Positions 1 to 8,224 of a DNA stretch of 64,000 nt are shown here, piece by piece (the stretch's first letter is position 1; each line of letters starts with the position of its first letter). This stretch comes from JAIBJN01 sp963811635. Its GTDB lineage: Bacteria; Actinomycetota; Thermoleophilia; Gaiellales; Gaiellaceae. Made by a program: the position numbers and the translations under genes. The notes beneath the pieces were generated by a model. It searched no databases. It saw nothing but the letters and a program-made list of their open reading frames with translations, and was not told the origin of the DNA. The stretch covers positions 189,372 to 253,371 of the forward strand of contig CAWESB010000015.1 of NCBI GenBank assembly GCA_963811635.1. The letters are read 5' to 3'.

Positions 1-943
1 GGTCGAGCAGCTTCGGGTAGGGGATGCCGGAGGCCTCGAAGAGCTTCGCGTAGACGCTGGTCGCCGTGAAGCCCGGGATCGTGTTCAGCTCGTTGACGAC
101 GACGTCCCCGTCCGGCCGGACGAAGAAGTCGACGCGGGCCATGCCCTCGCAGTCCGAGGCGACGAAGGCGGCCACGGCCAGCTCGCGCACGCGTTGGGCC
201 GACTCGGCCGACACCCGCGGCGGGATCACGAGCTCCATGCCGCCGTCCGCGTACTTCGCCTCGAAGTCGTACCAGTTGCTCGCAAGCGGCACGATCTCGC
301 CCGGCACCGAGGCAATCGGGTCGGTGTTGCCGAGGACGCTGCACTCGACCTCGACCCCGTCCAGGAACTCCTCGACGAGGATCTTCTCGTCGTGGATGAA
401 GGCGAGCTCGAGCGCCTCGTCGAAGTCCTCCTCGTCGTGGACGATGGTGATCCCGACGCTCGAGCCCAGCCGCGCCGGCTTGACCACGCAGGGGAAGCCG
501 AAAGGGCTGTGCGCTTGCTCGCCGACACGCACGGTGAGGCTGCGGGCCACGGGCACGCCCTTGTCGCGCATGACCGACTTGAAGAGGTCCTTGTCCATCG
601 CGAGTGCAGAGGCGGCGACGCCCGAGCCGACGTAGGCGACGTCGGCCAGCTCCAGCAGCCCCTGGACGGTCCCGTCCTCGCCGAACGGGCCGTGGAGGAC
701 CGGGAAGACGACGTCGACGCCGCCCAACGGCTCGACTTCGCCGTTCCCGGCGATCGGGACGGGCAGCGATCCGCTCGTCGCGCCGAGCTCGGGCCGGCCC
801 GGCGCCCGCGGCAGCTCCCAGCGCCCGTCGGCGCCGATCTCGATCTCGCTGACGTCGTAACGGTCCGGGTCGAGCCCCTCGACGACCGAGCGGGCGGACT
901 CCAGGGAGATCTCGCGCTCGCTGGAGCGCCCTCCCATGAGCAC
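1..943 (-). CDS. ddl: D-alanine--D-alanine ligase, partial (C-terminus beyond window)
   Basis: ATP-grasp ligase making the D-Ala-D-Ala dipeptide for the peptidoglycan stem. The minus-strand translation opens with MGGRSSEREISLES, the usual Ddl N-terminus. It continues with FPVLHGPFGEDGTVQG, the ATP-grasp segment CVVKPARLGSSVGI, the EFLDGVEVECSVLG strand and the metal/substrate segment VVNELNTIPGF near the window edge. About 310 residues are visible, so only the last part is missing. Two starts are possible: GTG at 943 (giving VLMGGRSS) or ATG at 937. Family alignments usually have a few residues before MGGRSSE, which favours 943. The gene lies 29 bases after the pknB stop on the same strand, as the last visible gene of the cell-wall operon. 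The family call is very secure; the exact start is not. Confidence 0.93.
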   Translation of the reverse strand, partial: MLMGGRSSEREISLESARSVVEGLDPDRYDVSEIEIGADGRWELPRAPGRPELGATSGSLPVPIAGNGEVEPLGGVDVVFPVLHGPFGEDGTVQGLLELADVAYVGSGVAASALAMDKDLFKSVMRDKGVPVARSLTVRVGEQAHSPFGFPCVVKPARLGSSVGITIVHDEEDFDEALELAFIHDEKILVEEFLDGVEVECSVLGNTDPIASVPGEIVPLASNWYDFEAKYADGGMELVIPPRVSAESAQRVRELAVAAFVASDCEGMARVDFFVRPDGDVVVNELNTIPGFTATSVYAKLFEASGIPYPKLLD

Positions 944-972
944 CGCTACGCGAAGCCGTGCGATCGGGGCTC

Positions 973-2947
973 CTAGGGCAGGCGGCCGACGAGGATGGTC
1001 ACGGTCGAGTTCGGGCGAGCCTGCGAGTCCCCGGCCGGATTCTGATCCTGGACGACGCCGTCCTCGGCCGGGTCGGTGACGTCCGTGAAGATCGTCCTCG
1101 TCCGGAAGCCGGCGTCCTGGAGCTGGGCGCGGGCGTCGCTCGCGTCCAGGCCGATGACGTCGGGAACGGTCGTCAGCTCGGGCCCGGTGGAGATCGTGAT
1201 CTGCACGGTCGACTTCCGCGGCGCCTCGGTTCCGGCGCTCGGGCTCTGGGCGGCGACGAGGCCCTGCGGCGTGTCGTCGTCGGGCGCCTCGGCGACGGAG
1301 ACCTCGAAGCCGGCCGCCTCGAGCTCGGCGCGGGCGCTCGACTCCGTCTGCCCGAGCACGTCTGGGACCGCGATGCTCTGAACGCCCTTGGAGACTCGCA
1401 CCTCGACCTCGCTGCCCTCGTCCACGATGACGCCGGTCTTTGGGTCCTGGCCGGTGACCTGGCCGACCGGCTTCTGCGAGAAGACCTCGAGCCGGCTCGC
1501 CTTCAGGCCCAGCTCGTTGAGCGCGTCGACCGCGTCCTCGTAGTCGAGGCCGACGAGGCTCGGCACCTCGACTTGCTCTCGGCCCGCTCGAGACCGTGAT
1601 CGTGACCGTGCTTCCCTTGGACACCTGCGTGCCTTCCTTCGGGCTCTGCTCGATGACGATCCCGCGCTCGACCTCCGTGCTCGGCTGCTCCTCGACGTCC
1701 GCCTCCAGGCCGACGCTCTCGATCTGTTCGACCGCCTGCTGCTCGCGCAGGCCCTCGACGAGCGGCACGCCTACGGGCGCGGACTCCTCGAGCTGATCCT
1801 GAATCTGGTTGTAGGCCCACCAGCCGGCGAGCGCGGCTGCGGCGATCAGCAGCGCGACGAGGAGCCACGGCACCCAGCGCCTGCGTTTCCTGGGCGGCTC
1901 GTCGTACGGGCTGGCGGGCGGGTAGTCGGGTGGGCGTCTCGGCGTCGAGGGCGGGGGCGGCGGCGCGACCACGCGGGTCGGCGTCTCGGAGAGGAGCTCG
2001 GAGAGGAGCTCGGTCGACTCTCCGGCGACCAGGCCACCGGCCGCGCCGGCGAGCAGCGCCGTGGCGGCGGTCGACGTGGCGCGGGAGATGGGCAGGCCCG
2101 CCTCGACCCGCTCCAGATCCTCGATGAACTCCTCGGCGGTCTGGTAGCGGTCGGCCGGGTCCTTCGCGAGCGCCCGGAGCACGATCTGGTCGAGCTCGGG
2201 CGGGATCTCGGGCCGGAGGCTGGATGGCGGCGTCGGCAGGTCGTTCACGTGCTTCATGGCGATCTCGATCGCCGAGTCGCCGGAGAACGGCACCTTCCCC
2301 GTGAGCATCTCGTAGAGGACGATGCCGGCCGAGTAGAGGTCGGACGCGGCGGTGACCGGGGCCCCGCGCGCCTGTTCGGGCGAGAGGTACTGCGCCGTGC
2401 CCATGATCGAGCCGGCCTCCGTCATCTGCGACGGGCCGTGGCGCGCGATCCCGAAGTCCGTGACCTTGAGCCGCGGCTCGTTCGCCTTCGCGTGCTGGTC
2501 GGTCGATACGAGCACGTTGTGCGGCTTGATGTCGCGGTGGATGATCCCGTGCCGGTGGGCGAAGCGGAGCGCCTCCAGGAGCTGCTTCGCGTACGCGACC
2601 GCGGTCCCGATCGGGAGCGCGCCGCGCGTCATGATCAGCTCCTTCAGGCTCCGGCCCTCGATCACCTCCATGGCGATGTAGTAGGTGCCCTCGGCCTCGC
2701 CCCGGTCATAGATGGAGACGATGTTCGGGTGCGAGAGCCCGGCCGCCGACTTCGCCTCGCGCCGGAAGCGCTCGATGAAGAGGTCGTCCTCCGCGTAGCG
2801 GTCGTTGAGGATCTTGATGGCGACGCGGCGCCCCAGCTCCTCGTCCTCGGCCAGATAGACGTTCGCCATGCCCCCGGATCCGAGCTTCCTCAGGATCCGG
2901 TAGCGGCCGTCGAAGAGTGTGTTGATCAGGGAATCCGAGGCTGCCAT
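973..2947 (-). CDS. pknB: PASTA-domain Ser/Thr protein kinase PknB, interrupted by an apparent frameshift
   Basis: Membrane receptor kinase that senses muropeptides or lipid II and controls cell-wall growth and division. From ATG 2947: P-loop GSGGMANVY (residues 23-31), catalytic Lys45 in AIK, HRD at 137-139, DFG at 164-166, a Pro-rich juxtamembrane stretch, one TM helix (about 357-378), then extracellular PASTA repeats. PASTA 1 is in the kinase frame. At about 1576-1582 the frame changes: the kinase frame continues as non-PASTA sequence, while PASTA 2-4 (VPSLVGLDYEDAV, VPDVLGQTESSA, VPDVIGLDASDA) run on in another frame to the TAG at 973. Removing one base restores a 657-residue kinase with four PASTA repeats. 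The span of 1975 nt is not a multiple of three. The gene follows pbpA (stop at 2965) and precedes ddl. A sequencing error and a true disruption cannot be told apart from sequence alone. Confidence 0.9.
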
Positions 2948-2964
2948 CGCGAAGTGTTAAGAGG

Positions 2965-4443
2965 TTAGGTGTTTCTCCCGAGGGCCGCCTCGATGATGGA
3001 GCGTGCGATCGGGGCGGCCGTGACGCCTCCGGTGCCCGACTGATCCGAGAGCGCGACGGCGACTGCGACCTGCGGATCGTTGGCGGGCGCGAAGGCGATG
3101 AACCACGTGTGGTTGTGCCCGGAGACGCCCGTCTCGGCGGTACCGGTCTTGCCGGCGACGGAGACGCCGGGGATCTGGGCGGCCGTGCCGGTGCCCCCTT
3201 CGACCACCCGCACCATCATGGCGGTGACGGCGGCTGCCGTGGATGGTTTGATCGCGGTCTTCCATTCCTCCGGGTCGAAGCCCTGGATGACGTTCCCGTC
3301 CGGAGCGACGATGCGCTCGACGAGCTTGGGCTCCATGACGACGCCGCCGTTCGCGACGCCCGCCGCCACGAGCGCCATCTGCAGCGGCGTGACGACGAGC
3401 CGCTCCTGGCCGAATGCCAGCCGGCCCGGGTCGACCTCGCTCGGGCTCGCCGGGTCGAAGAGTCGGCCTCTCCGGTAGAGCCCGCTGATGAGAACCTCCT
3501 CCGCGGGGAGCTCGATCGGCGGCCGCTCGTAGAAACCGAACCGCTTCGCGTACTCGAGGACGACGTCGACGCCGAGCTCCTTGCCGAGGTTGCAGAAGAC
3601 CGAGTTGACCGAGTTCTCGAGCGCGTCGGCGAGGGTGATCGTCCCGAATTCCTCCGGGCCGCTCTGGTCGGCGAAGTTGAATACCTGCTTGCCGAAGAGC
3701 GTGCAGAAGCCCGGGTCCTCGAACACGCTCTCGGGCGTGAACCGGCCCGTGTCGATCGCCGCAGAGGCGGTGATGACCTTGAAGGTGGAGCCGGGGACGA
3801 AGCGGCCGGCAGTCGCGCGGTCGAGCAGCGGGGAGGCGGGCTTGCAGGGCGCCGTGATCGCCTCGATCGAGTCGAAGTCGGTCTCGACCAGGTTGGGGTT
3901 GAAGGTCGGCGCCGAGGCGAGCGCGAGGACGCGCCCCGTCGACGGCTCGAGCGCCACCGCCGCGCCGCATTTGCCCGCCAGGCCGTCGACCGCCGCCCGC
4001 TGGGTGTCGAGGTCGATGGTGGTGACGAGGTCGTTCCCCTCCCGCGGGATCCCCCGGATCGTGTCGAGGGTCGTGTCGAAGATCGTGCTCAGGTTCGCGT
4101 TCGAGGCGGTGAGGTAGTCGTTCATGGACTTCTCGAGGCCCGTCCGCGAGCGGCCGACCGTCGAGTAGCCCACGGCGTGGGCGGTGAGCGATTGCCGTGG
4201 GTAGCGGCGGAGGTACCAGACCGTCCCGTCCTCGAGCGTGCGCTTGCGGTTCGCCGCGAGCCGCGTGCGCCCGTTGGCCGCGAGGATGAGCCCGCGCTCG
4301 ATCTCGAGCTCGCGGACGATCTGCGGGTTGCCCTGCCGCGCCTCGAGGTCCGGGGCGCGCCAGAGCCAGTAGGTCGCGGTGGCGATGAGGGCCACGAACA
4401 GGAACGAGAAGACGAAGAAGAGGCGGCGGATCTGGGGGTTCAC
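2965..4443 (-). CDS. pbpA: Class B penicillin-binding protein (PbpA / PBP2 family)
   Basis: Transpeptidase that cross-links peptidoglycan, partner of the SEDS glycosyltransferase encoded just upstream. It has 492 residues, with an N-terminal signal-anchor (about 8-28), a dimerisation domain, and a transpeptidase domain with the three active-site motifs: SxxK as S219-T-F-K222, SxN as S278-V-N280, and KTG at 432-434 (AGKTGTAETG). It starts at GTG 4443, overlapping the ftsW stop by four bases (GTGA), a mark of translational coupling. Its length and domain order match actinobacterial PbpA rather than PbpB/FtsI, because there is no C-terminal PASTA. In related operons PknB phosphorylates PbpA; that is family knowledge, not visible here. 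Confidence 0.94.
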   Translation of the reverse strand: MNPQIRRLFFVFSFLFVALIATATYWLWRAPDLEARQGNPQIVRELEIERGLILAANGRTRLAANRKRTLEDGTVWYLRRYPRQSLTAHAVGYSTVGRSRTGLEKSMNDYLTASNANLSTIFDTTLDTIRGIPREGNDLVTTIDLDTQRAAVDGLAGKCGAAVALEPSTGRVLALASAPTFNPNLVETDFDSIEAITAPCKPASPLLDRATAGRFVPGSTFKVITASAAIDTGRFTPESVFEDPGFCTLFGKQVFNFADQSGPEEFGTITLADALENSVNSVFCNLGKELGVDVVLEYAKRFGFYERPPIELPAEEVLISGLYRRGRLFDPASPSEVDPGRLAFGQERLVVTPLQMALVAAGVANGGVVMEPKLVERIVAPDGNVIQGFDPEEWKTAIKPSTAAAVTAMMVRVVEGGTGTAAQIPGVSVAGKTGTAETGVSGHNHTWFIAFAPANDPQVAVAVALSDQSGTGGVTAAPIARSIIEAALGRNT

Positions 4444-5705
4444 GCGCCCTGCTCCCGGTTGACGCGGTCGGAGACCATGAGGAGGAGCGCGAGCACGACG
4501 AAGTTGGCGACGATGCTCGACCCTCCGTAGGAGACGAACGGAAGCGTGATCCCCGTCAGCGGGATCAGCCCGGTGACGCCGCCGATGATGATGAAGGCCT
4601 GCACGGAGAGGGCGGCCGTGAGCCCGGCGGCGAGCAGCTTCGAGAAGCCGTCCTGCGCGAGCATGGAGATGCGGAAGCCGCGGAAGGCGAAGAGCAGGTA
4701 GAGGAGGATCACGCCCGCAGCGCCGGCCAGGCCGAGCTCCTGGGCGATGGCGGAGAAGATGAAGTCGGTCTCCAGGAACGGGATATACGTCCCGCCGGCG
4801 GGAGTGACGAGAACGCCGTCCCCGAGCCCGGAACCGAAGACCCCGCCGCTCGAGATGGCGTAGAGCGACTGCACGAGCTGGTACGACTGGCCCTGGGGGT
4901 CAGCCCAGGGGTCGAGCCAGCTCTGCACGCGATCCTGGACGTGCGGGATCACCTGGTAGAGAGCGAACGCCCCGGCGAGGAAGAGGCCGAAGCCCGCGGC
5001 GACGAACGACCAGCGGGCAGTGGCCGTGTAGAGCATGACGAGGAAGATCGTGAAGTAGAGGAGCGCCCCGCCGAGGTCGCGCGTCTGGAAGAGGACGAGC
5101 ATGGCCCCGCCCCAGATCAGGAGCAGTGGCCCGAGGTGCTTGGGGGACGGCAGTCTGCCCTGGCCCGCGGTTCCGTACGAGAGCATCTCGCGGTTGTCCC
5201 GCAGGTATCCGGCCAGGAAGATGACGAAGCAGACCTTGGCCAGCTCGCCGGGCTGGAAGACGAGCGGCCCGCCCAGGTCGATCCAGAGCGTCGCGCCGTT
5301 GATCGTCCTCCCGATCACCGGCAGCGCCGGCAGGACGAGCAGGACGATGGCCGAGATGCCCAGGATGTACTTGACGTTGTCCAGCTCGCGGTAGTCGCGC
5401 AGGAAGACGACCAGCGCGGCGAAGACGACGACGCCCACGACCACCCAGAGCCCCTGGCGGAACGCCAGCTCGGGTCGGATCCGGTAGATCTCGGTCAGGC
5501 CGATCGCGCAGAGCAGGCCGCCGAGCGGGAGCAGGAACGGGTCGGCGTGCGGGAGCCGGACGCGCAGGACGACGTGGGCGATGACGAAGAGGGCGACGAA
5601 GAAGGCCGCGTAGGAGAGGGATGCGGCCGAGACGACCTCGGAGCGGGCAATGTAGACGGACGCGAAGCCGGCCGCCGTGAGGAGGCCGACCAGCCCGAGG
5701 TTCAC
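4440..5705 (-). CDS. ftsW: FtsW/RodA/SpoVE (SEDS) peptidoglycan glycosyltransferase
   Basis: Polytopic SEDS protein that polymerises lipid II into glycan strands and works with a class B PBP, here PbpA directly downstream. It has 421 residues with about ten hydrophobic helices. The family motif region includes LVFQPGELAKVCFV, the central acidic residue in TRDLGGALLYF, and the C-terminal GLIPLTGITLPFVSYGGSS signature. GTG 5705 is used as the start. The frame stays open upstream and a CTG at 5729 would give a coupled CTGA overlap with the pstP stop, adding LTLRNRE, which resembles the N-termini of relatives. The start is therefore uncertain by about eight codons. The position between pstP and pbpA is the conserved actinobacterial order. 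Confidence 0.94.
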   Translation of the reverse strand: MNLGLVGLLTAAGFASVYIARSEVVSAASLSYAAFFVALFVIAHVVLRVRLPHADPFLLPLGGLLCAIGLTEIYRIRPELAFRQGLWVVVGVVVFAALVVFLRDYRELDNVKYILGISAIVLLVLPALPVIGRTINGATLWIDLGGPLVFQPGELAKVCFVIFLAGYLRDNREMLSYGTAGQGRLPSPKHLGPLLLIWGGAMLVLFQTRDLGGALLYFTIFLVMLYTATARWSFVAAGFGLFLAGAFALYQVIPHVQDRVQSWLDPWADPQGQSYQLVQSLYAISSGGVFGSGLGDGVLVTPAGGTYIPFLETDFIFSAIAQELGLAGAAGVILLYLLFAFRGFRISMLAQDGFSKLLAAGLTAALSVQAFIIIGGVTGLIPLTGITLPFVSYGGSSIVANFVVLALLLMVSDRVNREQGA

Positions 5706-5725
5706 GAGCTCTCGGTTGCGGAGGG

Positions 5726-6931
5726 TCAGGGAACCGCCTCGGCTTCGTACACCGCCACCCGGGCGCGGGCGCGCTCGTACGAGACGAGCTCGTGGTCGAA
5801 GAGCGCGGCGCGCTCCTCGGGCGAGAGCTGCGAGGCCTGCAGACGGCTGACGTAACGCTCGCGGTAGAGGCCGACCCCTTCCCGGATGTCGAACGGCACA
5901 CCTTGATAGACGACGATGTTGCCGCTTTCGTCAGCGCCGACGAAGTAGGCGCGCGAGATCCCGAGCAGCGCGCCTCCGAGCAGGAGCGCCACGAGGCCGA
6001 GCGCGATCATCAGCCAGAGGAGCCGTCGGCCCCAGCCGCGCTTCTTGGGCGGACGCCTCGGTGCCGTCGAGGCCCCGGCGGCAACCGGGGCGGCCGGGGG
6101 CGGCGCCTGCACCGGCTGGAGGTTGGTCAGCGTGTCCTCGAGCTCGTCCGTCTCGCCCTGTCCGTTGCCCTGGGCGTCGACCACCGGCGCGACGAGCGTC
6201 TCTTCGATCGATTCCTCGTCCCCCTCGACGCGGAAGAGGACGACCGTCACGTTGTCCTCGCCACCGCCGGTGTTGGCCGCGCGTACCAGCTCCTTGGCGG
6301 CGTCGTCGAGCGTCGGGGCGGCGGCGATGATCCCGAGGATGTCCTCGTCGGCCACCATCGTGGTGAGCCCGTCGGAGCAGAGGAGGAAGAGGTCGCCCGG
6401 CTCGGCCTCGACCGTGAGCGTGTCGACGTCCACCTGCGGGTCCGTGCCGAGCGCGCGCGTGATCACCGAGCGCTGCGGGTGCGCCTCGGCCTCCTCGGGC
6501 GTGAGCCGCCCGCTGCGCATCAGATCGGCGACGAGCGAATGGTCGTCGGTGAGCTGCTCGAGCTCCCCGTTCCGGATCCGGTAGGCCCGCGAGTCCCCCA
6601 CGTGACCGAGCGTGACCCGGCCGCTCGTGAGGAGGGCGGCGGTGACGGTCGTCCCCATGCCGGAGACGTCGGAGTCCGTGCGCGCCCGCTCGAAAATCCG
6701 CCGGTTCGCCTCTTGGATGATCGCCTGCAGGCGGTCATCGGGCGCCAGCTCGTCGGCCTCGTGGTACTCGCGGAAGGCGGCCGCGGTCAGGCGAGACGCC
6801 ACCTCACCCGCCTGCGCGCCGCCCATTCCGTCGGCGACCGCGAAGAGCGGGGGGTCGAGGACGAAGGAGTCCTCGTTCCGGCGCCGCACGCGGCCCGGAT
6901 CGGTCCGGCCTGCGCTCTCTCCGAGCCTCAT
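5726..6931 (-). CDS. pstP: PP2C-family Ser/Thr phosphatase with C-terminal membrane anchor (PstP)
   Basis: Metal-dependent phosphatase that reverses phosphorylation by the operon's kinases. It has 401 residues. The catalytic domain (about 1-240) contains RRNEDSF, the metal-binding VADGMGGAQAGE, the CSDGLTTMV aspartate and GGEDNVTVVLF. A Pro/Ala linker leads to an RPPKKRGWGRR basic stretch, one TM helix (about 305-327) and an extracellular tail of about 70 residues. Start ATG 6931 overlaps the fhaB stop (ATGA). This is the standard domain plan of actinobacterial PstP, and the context with two FHA proteins, ftsW, pbpA and pknB is diagnostic. Confidence 0.94.
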   Translation of the reverse strand: MRLGESAGRTDPGRVRRRNEDSFVLDPPLFAVADGMGGAQAGEVASRLTAAAFREYHEADELAPDDRLQAIIQEANRRIFERARTDSDVSGMGTTVTAALLTSGRVTLGHVGDSRAYRIRNGELEQLTDDHSLVADLMRSGRLTPEEAEAHPQRSVITRALGTDPQVDVDTLTVEAEPGDLFLLCSDGLTTMVADEDILGIIAAAPTLDDAAKELVRAANTGGGEDNVTVVLFRVEGDEESIEETLVAPVVDAQGNGQGETDELEDTLTNLQPVQAPPPAAPVAAGASTAPRRPPKKRGWGRRLLWLMIALGLVALLLGGALLGISRAYFVGADESGNIVVYQGVPFDIREGVGLYRERYVSRLQASQLSPEERAALFDHELVSYERARARVAVYEAEAVP

Positions 6932-7398
6932 CGTTCGAACCGCAGCTCCGTGTCGCCGACCTGGAGGAGGTTGCCCTCGTGCAGGCGATGGCGGCCCGTG
7001 ACGCGCTCGCCGTTCACGTAGGTCCCATTCGTCGAGCCGAGGTCGATCACCCAGGTACCGTCGAGCCCGCTCTCGACGCGGACGTGGTGGCCTGACGCGT
7101 AGTCGTCGCCGTCGAGCACGAGCACATTGTCGTCAGCGCGCCCGATGGTCGTCGGCACCGGGCCCGCTTCCAAGGTCTTCCCGACCGGCACGACCTTCGA
7201 ACGTGTGACGACGAGACGCCCGGGCTCGATCCCGGCCTCCGCCCGCGCCTGGGCGACCTGCGCGGGCGCCATGACGAAGCTCTCCTGGGAGGCGACCGGC
7301 AGGCCCCGCGATGCCGAGCGGACGACCCGCCAGATGAAGACGTAGAGCAGGATCACGAAGGCGGCCTGGAGCGCGATGAGGATGGGCTCGACGGACAC
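6928..7398 (-). CDS. fhaB: FHA-domain protein FhaB (FipA type) with N-terminal membrane helix
   Basis: Phosphothreonine-binding adaptor. The open frame extends to 7713, but the upstream part is out-of-frame sequence of fhaA. The GTG at 7398 gives a 156-residue protein beginning VEPILIALQAAFVILLYVF, a single N-terminal TM helix, as in FhaB. The FHA domain occupies about 75-155 with TIGRADDNVLVLD, the phosphate-contacting SGHHVRVE, and DLGSTNGTYVNG. An AAGGG tract about six bases upstream of the GTG, plus AGGAG further back, could serve as ribosome-binding site. The gene lies between fhaA and pstP, coupled to the latter by ATGA. Confidence 0.92.
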   Translation of the reverse strand: MSVEPILIALQAAFVILLYVFIWRVVRSASRGLPVASQESFVMAPAQVAQARAEAGIEPGRLVVTRSKVVPVGKTLEAGPVPTTIGRADDNVLVLDGDDYASGHHVRVESGLDGTWVIDLGSTNGTYVNGERVTGRHRLHEGNLLQVGDTELRFER

Positions 7399-7414
7399 CT
7401 GGGCCCTTGTGCTC

Positions 7415-8194
7415 CTAGAAACCGCGCTCGAACCGCACGACGGTCGTGCCGAGAAGGATCTCGTCGTCGGGCTCGAGCTTGGCGCGCTCCACGCGCTTCC
7501 CGTTGATCGTGACCCCGTTCGTCGAGCCGAGGTCGACGATCCAGTAGGCGCCGTCCTCGCGCCGGACCTCGGCGTGGCGCCGGGAGACGTTCGGATCGTC
7601 GACGGTGATATCGGCCTCGCGCGAGCGTCCGATGACCAGCGGTTGTTCCTCCAGCTCGTGGCGCTGGCCTCCCACGAAGACCGCGGACGGCGCGCGAGCG
7701 AGGTCGTGCTCATCGGCCACCTCTGGCGAGACCGCCTCCGTGACCGGGGGCCGGTAGATCTTCGTCTCGCTCGGAAGGGCCTGCGGCTTCACGTCCGGGG
7801 GCGGCGGAGGCGCCTGCGGGCGCTCCGGCTGCACCATGCGTGTGGCGATGCCGAACTCGCCCACGTTGAGGTCGTCGTCCTCCTCGATCAGGACCTGGGG
7901 CGTCGAGAGCAGCGCGTAGCCCTCGCGCCTGGCGTGCTCGGAGAGGTAATCCGACAGCTCGGTCCGGAGCGAGTCCTCGTACGTGGCGAACTGGTCGCGG
8001 TCGCTCGGGCAGAGATAGACCGTGTACTCGTTCGGGACGTAGACGCGCGAGACCGACACGCTCTTGGCGTCGTCCATCTCCTTCGCGAGCTTGCGCGCCA
8101 GCTCGACCGGCTGCACGTGTGTTCGGAAGGCGCGTCCGAACACGCCTTCGACGATCGACTCGATGCGATGCTCGATGCTTCGCAGGACGCTCAT
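7415..8194 (-). CDS. fhaA: FhaA: DUF3662 domain plus FHA domain
   Basis: Cytoplasmic phosphothreonine reader recruited to PknB-phosphorylated targets such as the MviN pseudokinase in mycobacteria (family knowledge). It has 259 residues. The N-terminal DUF3662 domain (about 1-115) starts SVLRSIEHRIESIVEGVFG and contains VQPVELARKLAKEMDD and RVYVPNEYTVYL. A Pro-rich linker follows, then a C-terminal FHA domain (about 178-257) with VIGRSREADITVDDPNVS, SRRHAEV and DLGSTNGVTING. The start at ATG 8194 is clear. It is the first of the two FHA genes, 30 bases after the upstream kinase gene. Confidence 0.94.
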   Translation of the reverse strand: MSVLRSIEHRIESIVEGVFGRAFRTHVQPVELARKLAKEMDDAKSVSVSRVYVPNEYTVYLCPSDRDQFATYEDSLRTELSDYLSEHARREGYALLSTPQVLIEEDDDLNVGEFGIATRMVQPERPQAPPPPPDVKPQALPSETKIYRPPVTEAVSPEVADEHDLARAPSAVFVGGQRHELEEQPLVIGRSREADITVDDPNVSRRHAEVRREDGAYWIVDLGSTNGVTINGKRVERAKLEPDDEILLGTTVVRFERGF

Positions 8195-8224
8195 GAGAAG
8201 GGCACCATTGTGCCCGCCGCCACT

